A stretch of 43,826 bases of DNA. Origin: Mesostigma viride. Lineage: Eukaryota > Streptophyta > Mesostigmatophyceae > Mesostigmatales > Mesostigmataceae. Location of the stretch: the NCBI GenBank assembly GCA_009746045.1, contig RPFO01000012.1, positions 1 to 43,826 on the forward strand, given 5' to 3'. Numbering within the stretch: the first letter of the stretch is position 1; each line of letters opens with the position of its first letter. Of this stretch, positions 31,201-43,200 are shown piece after piece. Position numbers and translations under genes: made by a program. The notes below the pieces were generated by a model. It had not been told where the DNA came from. It was given only the letters and a program-made list of their open reading frames with translations, and made no database searches.

Positions 31201-34200
31201 GGGACAAAGGCAGGGTCCCGCCACTTCCCCTCCTTCACGGTGGTGTACCAGGAAATTTGCTGTATTCGCTACTGACTGCTATTTGCTTCTTCCAGTCTTC
31301 TGACTTACTTCATTTTGTTGCCTGTTTCGTTCCCCTAACTTAACCATTATTTACGATCATTTACTACAATAGCTATACACTATTACTACAATAAAAGTAA
31401 CCCCAGAAGGTCCGCGTCTTCAAGATGCCCACAAAAACAACTCACTGCGAGGCATGGTCTTTCTTCCCAGGGACAAAGGCAGGGTCCCGCCACTGCCCCT
31501 CCTTCACGGTGGTGTACCAGGCCCTCTCCTCGCCAGCCGCGTTCCCACTGTCTCCCGCGTTCCTGGGCACTGCAGGCCCTTCCCCTCCCCTGCCTGCCTC
31601 AACTCCCTCCTCTTGTTTTGGTTGAGAGCCGGCATTTGTCGGGTGTTGCTGGCCACCCACGTCATCCCGGCCTGTCCCCTCCTCCTCTTGCGATGCCGCG
31701 CTGTGCCCAAGCTGCCGCGTCCGATAGCCCCAGTAGCGCCACCACTTGACGCGTGTCTGCTCCACCAGGACCACCTTCCCGCGGCCCACGGTGGACAGCA
31801 CCAGGTGGGAGCAGATCATCACAAAGGCGACGGGGAAGGCCACCAAAAGCAGGGTGCCGATGATCACGCCCTGGGTCCCGCCGCCTGCACACAAGGATGA
31901 AAAGGAAGAAAAAAAAGGAGTTCAAGTTGACACAAGCTGCAAACTGTTAATGAAGCTCACCGCGAAATAAAGGATATTGAGGGAAACTATTGGATGACAC
32001 CCGAAGTGGCATTGTTGCTCACTTTACTAGAGCAACTACCCCACATGCCCTTACTTGCAGCCGAGGGAGTATCCTTGCCCTGGCAGGATGGATGATTCAC
32101 ACAAAGACATATCCCACCGGATACTAGGGATCTTTTGTTATATGGCATGGGAGATGAGCCACATGACGAGACGCCCATTGAGCAGTGCAAATGCAGGGGC
32201 GTGTGGCATGAGAACAAGAGTTCATGAGATTTAGAACCATCGTTAAATTGGTGCTGTACAAGTGGGATTCCAACTGTGCAGCACATGAGGATGCATGAGA
32301 CCAGGACATAGCCAGAAAAGGGATGTCGCAAAAGTTCTCAGGCGGACATAACACACATGAAAGCTACTCTTTACATCACAAGGATCATCCACTTGTTGAA
32401 TGAAACAAGAAGTACTTACTGGTGATGTAGTAGGCGCACGCCCTGGCCATCCCTGGGAACGTCAGCATGCCTATCATGAGCTCGGGCCGAGGGACGAGCA
32501 GCATCTTGGGCACAGGGGGCAGCTTATGAGAGCCGCTGCTGATGGCCCTCGCTGCCACCCGCCACAGGCAGAGCAGGAGTATGTGAAGGATAATGATGGC
32601 GGCCACCTCCAGTCCAACGTAGAAGAATACGCCCGTCACATCCTCCGTGCTGCACGGGCAATATTTAGGCAGTGGGGACCGTGAGGCATGCCCAACATGG
32701 ACATTGTGAGATGTCAAGCCACTGGGAGAGTCTGGTACATGGCTGCGCATCAAATTACCTAATACGAGGTCAAAGGCCTCCTGAAAGGTCTATTGACTTT
32801 GAGCGTGACTCAATTAATTGAAGGGGAAGTTTAGTCAGTGACAAATTAAGTCCTAGCCAGACAGCCGTGTCATCGGTCCATCGGCAAAGTGTTTCCAGAT
32901 GGAGGATCAGCAGCATCCCCTCCAAATGGTAAAACAAGGAGATTTCGAAGACATGCACGAGCATTTGCAAGGAGAGTAACTGCTGTGTGCGTGTGTGACA
33001 TCATGCATGCATCCAACTCCATTGTGCTACAAATGGGCGGATGGCTGCGGCTGATACCCCAACCCGGATCCGCCCAACGAGCCAGGGTAAGGCTGAAAAT
33101 GGAAGGGGTAAGAGAGGTGGCCTTGGGACCTATGTATGGCAAGGATACAAGCTTCAGTGCCGGATGTTGCTGTCGGCATCACGACACTGGGTAAAAAGGG
33201 TGTGATGAGAAGGCAGCAGCCATGGGATGATGCGAAAACCAACGGAACACTTTGAATGCCACCGCCTTTGCATGACATAAGTCAACTGCCTGTGAGGGAT
33301 CAAACAGCCGGGGCCGTGTAAGACCAACTCATGGACCAGCACATGGCCATCGCACGGGCACTCACGAGGTGAAGTCCGTCACATCTGGCGGCATGACAGA
33401 GCTTATGGTGCTGTTGGGTGGCGTGGTGGGAACCGGCCGGATCCAATCCAAGTCTTCCACCGACAGACTTGACCCATAGTTGTAAACTGGGACGGCCCCG
33501 CTGTCCTGGAGCAGGCGGCGCCCGTTGGGTACATCAGGTATGTCAGGCATGACAGGTGGCGACAGGTAGCCCCCCGGTAACATGCTTGCATAGGCGAGGA
33601 TGCTGGGGACATCTGCCACCACCGCCTCGTGCGACGGCATCCATGGCGCGTGGAAGCCGTTGTTGAGCCAGCGAATGCAGTGGGTGACGTCACGCACCTC
33701 CGCATCCATAGGCACGTCCGCCATGTTCATCATCTGGAGGAACTGCAGGTGGCCCAGGAAGAGCTGCCAGGGTGGGCCAGGCGGGCACGCGTACATGTTT
33801 GCTTGGGTTTAGGTTCGGTATTCAAGCGTATACATGTTCGCACAACTTGCTATTGGTTGCAATTACGACCAAGACCTAGTATATCCTTTTCACCAACAGA
33901 AGCCTATGAAACCATGCATGCATAGATAGGCTGTTGAGTACTGTGAACCCAATTCAAAATCGAGCCATATAGGGCCATACTGGCCCCTTTCTATACTCAT
34001 CAGTCATGGATCCTTCTTCATTATCATGGCTATCGCGAACATACCATAAGCCCGCTGGATGCAGTGCCCGCCGTGTGCAGGCCGCTGCCCACGGTCGCGG
34101 CCGCCATGCCGAGCACGTACGCGATCAAGAGGGAGGTCACAACAAACTTTGCGACAGTGACAACCACCACCACCACAATAGCGTCACAAACTGGCTGCGC

Positions 34201-37200
34201 GATGTCCCGCGGTGCGACTGCTCGTGTGCGGGGCATATCAACAGGCGCAGGCGACACATGCCGATGGCCAAGGCAAGGGCATTGATGAGCACGCAAAGAA
34301 CCCATTTTACACGGGCTCCGTTTCTATCTTGCTCAAGAAATTTGATGTGACAAACATTAAGCAACATGGTGAAGTCGATTTCAGGTCTAAGAAGAGGTCT
34401 GAAGAGGGTATAAGAACAAAGAGGCGCTAACGCGCACCCATGCAACAGCCGAGCACTACCGCAACATCACCAGGTCATTCCCAGGGAAGCATACAAAAGT
34501 GCGCAAACATGAAGCCTTGCTGCGTAACTCAGCGCTGACACACTAAACCCAAAACTCCTGTGCAGATGTCAGGCGCGCTGTGTCAATCAAATGTGCTTCA
34601 GCATGGTTATCTGCCTTGGGTAGAGATGCGCTTGGTGGCGCAGGATCATCCGAGTAGCAACAAGTGTCAGGGGAAAATAACAGTATGTGAAACTGAGCAT
34701 ACTGATAATCATGAAGCTGGGGAAAGAGCAAGCTCAGTCTGCGATGCAAAATACTTTAACGAAGGATTATAAACCATCTATCATAAGCGGTCATCGGTAA
34801 CATAGACCCCAATACACTAGAGCACAAGCCCCAAACCTCAAGAGCTTCGGCGGTACTTTTCAAGCCAAGACCCTCAACCCCACAATCCTACGCCGGAGCC
34901 CTAAAACCTCATGCGTGAAACATAGAACCGTCATGCCCTAAGCACCCTGGTCTAACGCCACGCACATCGCAGGACGCTCTCCTTGTTGGACTCGCTCGTG
35001 GGTAAACCCGCGCTGTCGACCGCGGCCCCCTCGGCCACCTTGATGGTGATGTGGGTGTCCTCCTCCGCCTCCACCAGCACCTCATAGTAGCCGGGACGGT
35101 CAGGGAATCGGAAAAACCTGCGCGACGACACGTACCCGCGTGAATAGTAGCATATATTTATTGATAATGTTAAGTTACGGAGGTGAGATCGGCATGCAAC
35201 AGAAGGAAAGCCCAAAACGAGGAAGAACCCTAAAGAAAATAATCACTGGCATGCAAGGATCAAGCCAACACAGCGTACAAAACTACAACATGCAGCAACA
35301 CCGCCGCCCGCCCACCAGGCACTATCTAATAGCAAATAACTAATAATAATGACTAATAATAATCATAATAACTATCTAATAGTATATGTAGGTCACATTA
35401 CAACGAGACTTCACATAAAAGACAGGACATACATGATAAAATGCTGACAGAATAAGCAGTGATGTAAATGCGGCCACATACACGCGGCAGGAACCCCAGC
35501 ATGCATGGGGACATAACACTGACCCTGCCGGCCGGTTTCCTCTAATAAAGCCTGCAGCTGCAGGTAAGTAGGACACCAGGGTGGACAGGTTGTAGCCATG
35601 AGGCAGCAGTGGGGGGGTGGCCGGGCAGCTGGGCCCTCATTGCACACAAGCTGAAAGAGAGAGGGATGACTGCCCAGGGCAGGAATATTTGGTAGGGGCG
35701 CCACATGTCAAGATATTCCAGATACTTTCAGCACACAACTACACAACAGTTATGGAGGGAGGGAGAGACCCAGCGCGAGCAACGCGCAAAAAGGCTGCCT
35801 TGCAAATCTTAAGGTGGATGTATGCGGAATCAAGCGTCGCGGGATCGACCAAATTTTGGACGACTTGCGCTTGCTTGCGTATTAATTGCTTGCGCTGTCT
35901 TCTGTACCCTGCAATGTGGCTGTTTGCGCCAACGATGATCTTGTCGGGGTGGAAGTTGATGACCGGCTCGCTGAACTGGATGGCGAAGAGGACGGAGGGT
36001 TTGTCCGTGACGTAGCCGCCCAAACTAGCCACCCTGGCAACAGGTGGCGTGTCGTCTGCGCACACCACCGTAACAACATGCGCAGCGCCTTTATGGAAAT
36101 GATTAGGGCTACTCCAATGCCTTGTGAGAGCAGGGGGGGCCCCGCGGCAAACCTTGTGATGGCTGCTGCGGCAATGTCCACCAAACCATGCCAACAGTGC
36201 TCAGGGGACCAAAAGGCTGGCACAACATGATAGACTCGCTTCACATAACAGGAATAAGCCTGTTGACTCCAACCGACAAAGTACTAGGATTAAATAACCT
36301 TCTCGACGCAAGGTCGTTAGCGTCGCGGCCGCAGCCATCGAATGAATTTGATGGTATAAAGAGTCAAATAATTAATTTCATGCCTAAGGCCTCCAATTAC
36401 AGGCCTCCATGGACTCCGAAGCAGAAACTTTGATAGTGCACCTAGAATATGGCATAAGCGGAATAGCATTAGTAATCTGGGCGGACACTATGGCCGAACT
36501 GACATCCCAATGCCAACAGTCATACAAAGTAGTATCACAGCGATAGCACACTAGCACGAAACAACCTGCCTCTACGCCACGCAGCGGATGCAGCAGAGGC
36601 AAAACAGCGAACTATACGCGCAAACTGACCATTAACTCGTCGTCTGTCCCAACTCAGTCCTCACAGGAGGACTGAGTTGACAATTTTCAACCGCGTGTAG
36701 CGACTAGGTGGGGGGTCCATCCCAAATGTTTTGATGTGGATCGGGGGTGTACTAGATGTCATTTTGTTGGCAAAAATACTGCATATGTGAAAACTTGACC
36801 CGAACACCTGAAAATTACACGGACGTTGGGCACCCCTCGCGAATTTGCATTTTTCGGGATAAGAACGAGTGGGAAAAATTCAATCAAATCCTGGTGCATG
36901 AAGAAAAAATATAGGCATGTAAACAATATAGTTCTTGAAACGTGGCAAAAAACTGGGCTCAATTTGGCCACTGCAACTGCCTGAAACAATTAAAAAACTC
37001 TCAGTCCTCAGGAGAGGAATGGGGCTTTTGCTAACTTTGCTAGCATGTAAGTGCGGTCATACTACACAATACCATGGCCACCAACCATCCCAATCAACTC
37101 ATTTCCCTTCAAGCATTACAGGACAACACACTTGCATCATCATACTTCAGGTATATCATACCTTATCATGTAGTGAGAGCCTATGCATGCATGTAGGGAA

Positions 37201-40200
37201 TGGGCTTGGATACCTACCAACAAAGGGTTATGTTATAAGTGTCAACCACCAATATAATGGGTAGGTTAAGCATATTTCCATTGTTTCTAACAACAATAGA
37301 TATGGCTATAACTGTTTTGCCTTGCCATGATGTGGCCAACATAGTTGCTGGCACATGATGGCAGTGGTTTGTCACCAAGACTTTTCACTCACCCGTAAAA
37401 GCTTGAATGCACCCTTGACGCAGCCCGTGGCCACACAATCATGCAGTATGAACGTAGCAAGAGAATAACTAACATCTACGAAGGTGTTTAAACCTGCACA
37501 GCTCCTAAAACCCTGCACAACTACACTGGGTTAAGGCAAATGCCTGCTAACATCATCTGAAAAGGGGGTTTTAGAGAGGGGCAGGCAACGGTCAAGAAAC
37601 AGCATCAAGACTTGAACCTGACAACGCCTCGCAAGCTTAAACTCATGTACGAACATCAAGGAACGAAGAGGCAACGATTATCCGGCTTTACCTGGCACGG
37701 CTGGCGTTACCTTGGCCCAGGCGGTGCCCGCAAAAGTGGCACTTTGCGGCACATAGACCATGACGTGACAGAATGGTCGAAATCATCAAATCTATACTGT
37801 CACTCAATTTATTCTAATACAATGCATGTTAAAATGTAGAAAGAAACCTATCAGCCATTGAAATTGCGCCGGAAAGCAAGCGCAGTCATCAATTCCGTCG
37901 ACCTGCCTTATCGCAGTTTTTTCCAGCAAGAACAGTGCCGACACCGGGTAAATCGCATCCCCGCGAGCTAAAAATTGATTTTTATCATCTTTAGGGCATG
38001 TTAAATCTATTTCCTGAGTTTGGACAGCTAACTCGTCCGCAAACGTAAACTGCATGCATGGGCGCGAGCCGCCATGGCTAGGTCGTGCATTTCCGGAACT
38101 CGCGTTTCACGTGGAAAAGTACCCTTCCCACCTGTACTTTGACCGTACATTTAGCCGCTCATACCAAATCCAAAAAAATCCCAAAAATATGTCCAAGAAA
38201 GATCTTTTCACGTAGTATTTGAATAAATTTTGAGAGAATTTTTTTGACAAACATTCTGACCGGGGCGAATTTTCTACGATACCCAAAAACTCGGTCCTCT
38301 AGAGAGGACTGAGTTCAACTCAGTCCTCCGTAGAGGACCAGGGACAGACGACGAGTTAAGAGGTGCCGCACATATCACACATACATGACCACGGCACGTC
38401 AACCAACATGCCCTGTCGTGTGCCGCACATACCATACATGACCACGACGGGAGCCGAGGGAAGGCTGGGCTGCCCGTCAGAAGTGTTGCACACGCCCTCG
38501 CGTAACGACACAGCCATAGGACCTTCACCGGTCGGTGACACCTGTTGGTAGAAAGCAACATCAAGGCGGAACCAATTTCAGCCAGGAAGGTGGCAGGCGG
38601 GCGGGCGGGCGGGCGGGCGGGCGGGCGGGCCGTGGGCGGGCGGGCGGGCGGGCGGGCGGGCGGGCGGGTGGGCGGGCGGGCGGGCGGGTGGGGGGGCGGG
38701 GGGCGGGGGGCGAGGGAGGAGGCCGGGGGGTAGTGGAGTAACACAGTATAGGACAGAGACCTTCCACTAAAACATTCTCCAAATTAAGGATAATTGAAAA
38801 AAAAAAATCGATGCTACAGAATTTTCCTATGCATGCTAATGGGTCTTTTCCTCTTACACCTTCCACTACTATACTCGGACCTGTCCACCACGGGGCCACA
38901 GCAACGAGTGTAACGATGGGCATAGTAGGCCTGAGGGCCGACGTCCCTTGAGGTATATCCCTGGACCCCGCGACTCGTGATCGGCTTGCTTGGAGACCAA
39001 CCCAGGAAGTGTTAGGCAAGTCTGCGCTGTCGAGCTGTAATCAAAATGTCCATTGAGGGTCCGCTCAAACCACAATATCAGACGCCAAGCTCATGGAAGG
39101 TGGATACGCCATCAAAGGCTCAAGTAGAGTAACCCCTAACCCATACCCCCTACATCCGAAACCCTAAACGCTAGGTCGCTAACTGCTGAACCCTAGACCC
39201 TAAAAAATAGACCCTCAACCCTACGCGCCTTGCACACCACATGTGATCCCATCTCAGCATGCAATGGAAACATTCGAGCCACTTACATCCACGAGCGCGA
39301 GGGTGGTGCTGCCTTGGCCAACCATCCTCACGCTCCTCACCACGCCCGTGCCCAGCGTGTCCACCAGCAAGTGATCCGTGCACACCAGCTCCGTCCTGCC
39401 GCACACCGCCCACGTCACAGGGTCCCTGGCGGCGAAGAAGGCCGGCTTGGCGGTGTCGTTCACGTACACGATTCCCTCCTGCATCGTGCGATAGTCGGGA
39501 ACGATGACGACCTGCCGCACATCTGCAGGGCCAAATTCGAGGACCCCAGCCAAAAGTACTCGTTAAGAAAAGCCCATCGCTAGCACCACCAAGCCTCAGG
39601 GCAGTCTTGGGTACGTACAGATGTGAAAGACCCTGAGAGAACGAAAGAGAAGCTCGCGATGCCGCGAAAGCAACTGTACCAGGGTTAAGTGGCGGTGCGT
39701 ACATAGGCTAGCCCCGACGATAGAGGGGCGGGGGGGGGGTGGAAGGGCGTTCTAGTTGCATCACGCAGCCCAGTGGGCGCGGGCATAAACCTTACCAGCC
39801 GCCTCCAAGAAGCTGATGCGCTCCCCGAGAGGTCCCTGGATGAATCCGCTTGCGCGCTGCATGATGCTGACAACCGCGGTCTCATCCGTCACGATGGCAG
39901 AAGCGATCCGCAGCGCGGCCCCCACCACGAGGGGCATCACGGTGACGTTGACGTGGACGGCGCCACCTGGCAATAGTGCGCCCAGCCGGCACTCGGACTC
40001 GCAGGAGAACATGCTGAAAAGGGTGCATGGTCCATACGTGGAGTGTACAGAGATAATTTCATACAGCTCGCAGCCCGAGGGAGCTCCTTCTCCGATCATG
40101 CCCGTGGCAATCGTCAGCCTCAACGAGACCGCCTCCACTGCGGCGCTGCCTGCGATGCGGCTCCCTGTGGGGGACCCCTGGTGCTGCACCGTGAGCCGTA

Positions 40201-43200
40201 GCGCGGACGGACGGCCCACGTAGCTGAAGCCGTTACAGTCATCTACCACCATTGAGACCGCGAGAGTGGCCAGGGGGGCAGGAGGGGGGGGAGGGGAGGG
40301 CATGGGACTTGCTGGAGGGAGGAAAGGGGGCAGAGGCGCCGGTGGTAGTGGTGGTGGTGGCAATGACGGTGACAGGGGGCCTGCCGGGGATGAGGGGGAG
40401 AGAGGCGCTGGAGGGGCCGGCGTTGGGGGGCCCGCAGGCGGCTTAGGGCGTGATGACGGTGGGGGAAATCTCGGCAAATGCGGGGGTGGAGAGGCCCAAG
40501 GGGGCGGCGAGGGTGGGAAGGGAGATGATGGTGGAGGGAGTGGAGGGGACCGCAGCAATGGTGGTGACGGGGGTGGTGAGGGAGGGGGGAATGGTGAGGC
40601 CTGCGGCGACGTACGGGGCGGAGATGACGGTGGGGGTTGCGATGAAGGCGGTGGGCGCGGTGGGGGTGGGGGTGAGAGCACAATGGGTGGAGGAGGGGGT
40701 CGTGGCGGGGGAGGAAAAGTCTTCGGCAGCGGTGGTGGCATGGAGGGATGGGATGGGGAGGATCCGAGGGCAGGGGGGGGGGGGGGGGGACTGCCAGGGG
40801 GGGTGGAGAGGCGAGCACCACCGGTGGTGTTGGCACAATTATATTGTCTGGGGATGGCGATGGCGATGGCGAAGGTGGTGGAGGGAAGGGTGGTGGTGGG
40901 AAAATCAAAGGAGATGGCAGTGATGGGGGCGGCAGTAGGTGAGGAGGCAATGCTGGAGGTGGAGGTGAAGGAGGTGGTGGTGGGGGGGTGAAGGCGGCGG
41001 TGGAGGTGAGGGAGGGGGTGGAGGTAAAGGAGTTGGGAATGAAAGAGATGATGGAGGCGAAGGAGGGGGTGGAGGGGGGGTGGCAAAGGCGGTGGTGAGG
41101 GCGAAGGTGGGGGTGGAGGTGGAGGGGGTGGGGGTGAATGTGGGGTTGGAGGTAAAGGAGGAGTTAGGAATGAAGGAGGTGGTGTTGGCAAAGGTGGGGG
41201 TGGGGGTGAAGGCGGCGGTGGGGCCAAAGGTGGGGGTGGTAGTGAAGGTGGGGGGGCGCGAAGGTGGGGGTGGAGGCGAAGGAGGGGGTGGGGCTGAAGG
41301 AGGGGGTGGGGGCGAAGGTGGGGGTGGAGGCGAAAGAGGGGGTGGGGGCGGAGGAGGGGGTGGGGGCGAAGGTGGGGGTGGGGCTGAAGGTGGGGGTGGC
41401 AGCGAAGGAGGGGGTGGCGGCGAAGGAGGGGGTGGGGTCGAAGGTGGGGGTGGAAGTGAAGGTGGGGGAGGAGGGGGGGGGGGGGAGGGGGGGGGGGCGA
41501 AGGTGGCAGTGGGGGTGAAGGTGGGGGTGGAGGCGAAGGAGGGGGGGGGGCAAAGTTGGCGGTGGGGGCAAAGGTGGCGGTGCGGGCAAAGGCGGTGGTG
41601 CTGATGGAGGAGGGGATTGGGGCGAAGGTGGGGGTGGAGGTGAAGGTGGGGGAGGAGGGGGGGCGGGGGCGGGGGGAGCCGAAGGGGGGGGGGGGGGGTG
41701 AAGGGGGGGGGGAGGTGAAGGAGGGGGTGGGGGAGAAGGTGGGGGTGGGGGTGAAGGTGGGGGTGGAGGCGAAGGCGGCGGGGGGGGCGAAGGTAGAGGT
41801 GGCGGCGAAGGTGGGGGGGGGGGGGGGGGCAGTGGGGTGAAGGTGGGGGTGGAGGCGAAGGAGGGGGGGGGGCAAAGGTGGCGGTGGGGGCAAAGGTGGC
41901 GGTGCAGGCAAAGGCGGTGGTGGTGATGGAGGAGGGGTTTGGGGCGAAGGTGGGGTGGAGGTGAAGGTGGGGAGGAGGGGGGGGGGGGGGGGGGCCGAAG
42001 GGGCGGGGGGGGTGAAGGAGGGGGGGGGCGAAGGGGGGGGTGGTGAAGGAGGGGGTGGAGGCGAAGGCGGCGGGGGGGCGAAGGTGGGGGTGGCGGCGAA
42101 GGAGGGGGTGGGGCTGAAGGAGGGGGTGGCGGCGAAGGTGGGGGTGGCAGCGAAGGTGGGGTGGGAGGGAAGGGGGGGGGGGGGGGAATGAGGGGGGGGG
42201 ATGAAGGTGGGGGTGGCGGCGAAGGAGGGGGTGGGGCAAAGGAGGGGTGGGGCGAAGGTGGGGGTGGAGGTGAAGGTGGGGGGGGAGGGGGGGGGGGAAG
42301 GGGCGGGGGCGAAGGTGGCGGTGGGGTGAAGGTGGGGGTGGAGGCGAAGGAGGGGGGGGGGGAAAGGTGGCGGTGCGGGCAAAGGCGGTGGTGGTGATGG
42401 AGGAGGGTTTTGGGGCAAAGGTGGGGGTGGAGGTGAAGGTAAGGGGGAGGGGGGGGGGGAGGGGGGGGGGCGAAGGGGCGGGGGCGGGAAGGGGGGGGAG
42501 GTGAAGGAGGGGGGGCCGAAGGTGGGGGGGGAGGGAAGGTGGGGGGGGAGGGGGGGAGGGAGGGGAGGGGGAGGAGGGGGGGGGGGAGGGAGGGGCGGGT
42601 GAAGGAGGGGTGGCGGTGATGGTGGGGGTGGAAGGGGCGGGGTGAAGGCGGGGGTGGGGTGGGGGTGCACTAGGGTTGGGGGAGAAGGTGGGGTGGAGGT
42701 GAAGGTGGGGGTGGGGGCGAAGGAGGTGGGGGCGACAAAGGAGGCGGTGGGGCGAAGGTGGGGGTGCAGGGGTTGGTGGCGAAGGTGGCAGCGGGGCAAA
42801 AGTGGCGTGGGGTGAAGGCGGCGGTGGGCGAAGGTGGGGGTGGTGGTGAAGGAGGTGTGGGGGCGAAGGTGGGGGTGGAGGTGAAGGTGGGGGTGGGGGC
42901 GAAGGAGGTGGTGGCGACGAAGGAGGCGGTGGGGGCGAAGGTGGGGTGGAGGGGGTGGGGAGAAGGTGGCGGTGGGGGAGAAGGCGGGGGGGGGGAGAAG
43001 CGGGGGGGGGGGGCGAATTTGGGGGTGGGGTGAAGGAGGAGGTGGCGGCGAAGGGGGGTGGGGCGAAGGTGGGGTGGGGGTGAAGGAGGGGGCGGCGAAG
43101 GTGGGGGTGGGGGCGAAGGTGGGGTGGGGGCGAAGGAGGTGGGGGGGGAGAAGGAGGGGGGGAGGTGAAGGTGGTGGTGGTGGCGAAGGAGGGGTGGAGG

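Noticed and set aside
35411-35704. 97-codon minus-strand ORF as an exon between C and D
   Set aside because: C and D join in phase directly and complete an Ig-like fold; this ORF has no matching splice sites.
38561-39019. 152-codon minus ORF ending in Pro/Ala-Arg repeats
   Set aside because: The C-terminal half is the GCGG microsatellite; only a short internal part is kept as a possible exon.
40266-42397. Gly-rich plus-strand ORFs (GGGG, VGVEAKEG)
   Set aside because: Complement of the proline-coding repeat of exon A.
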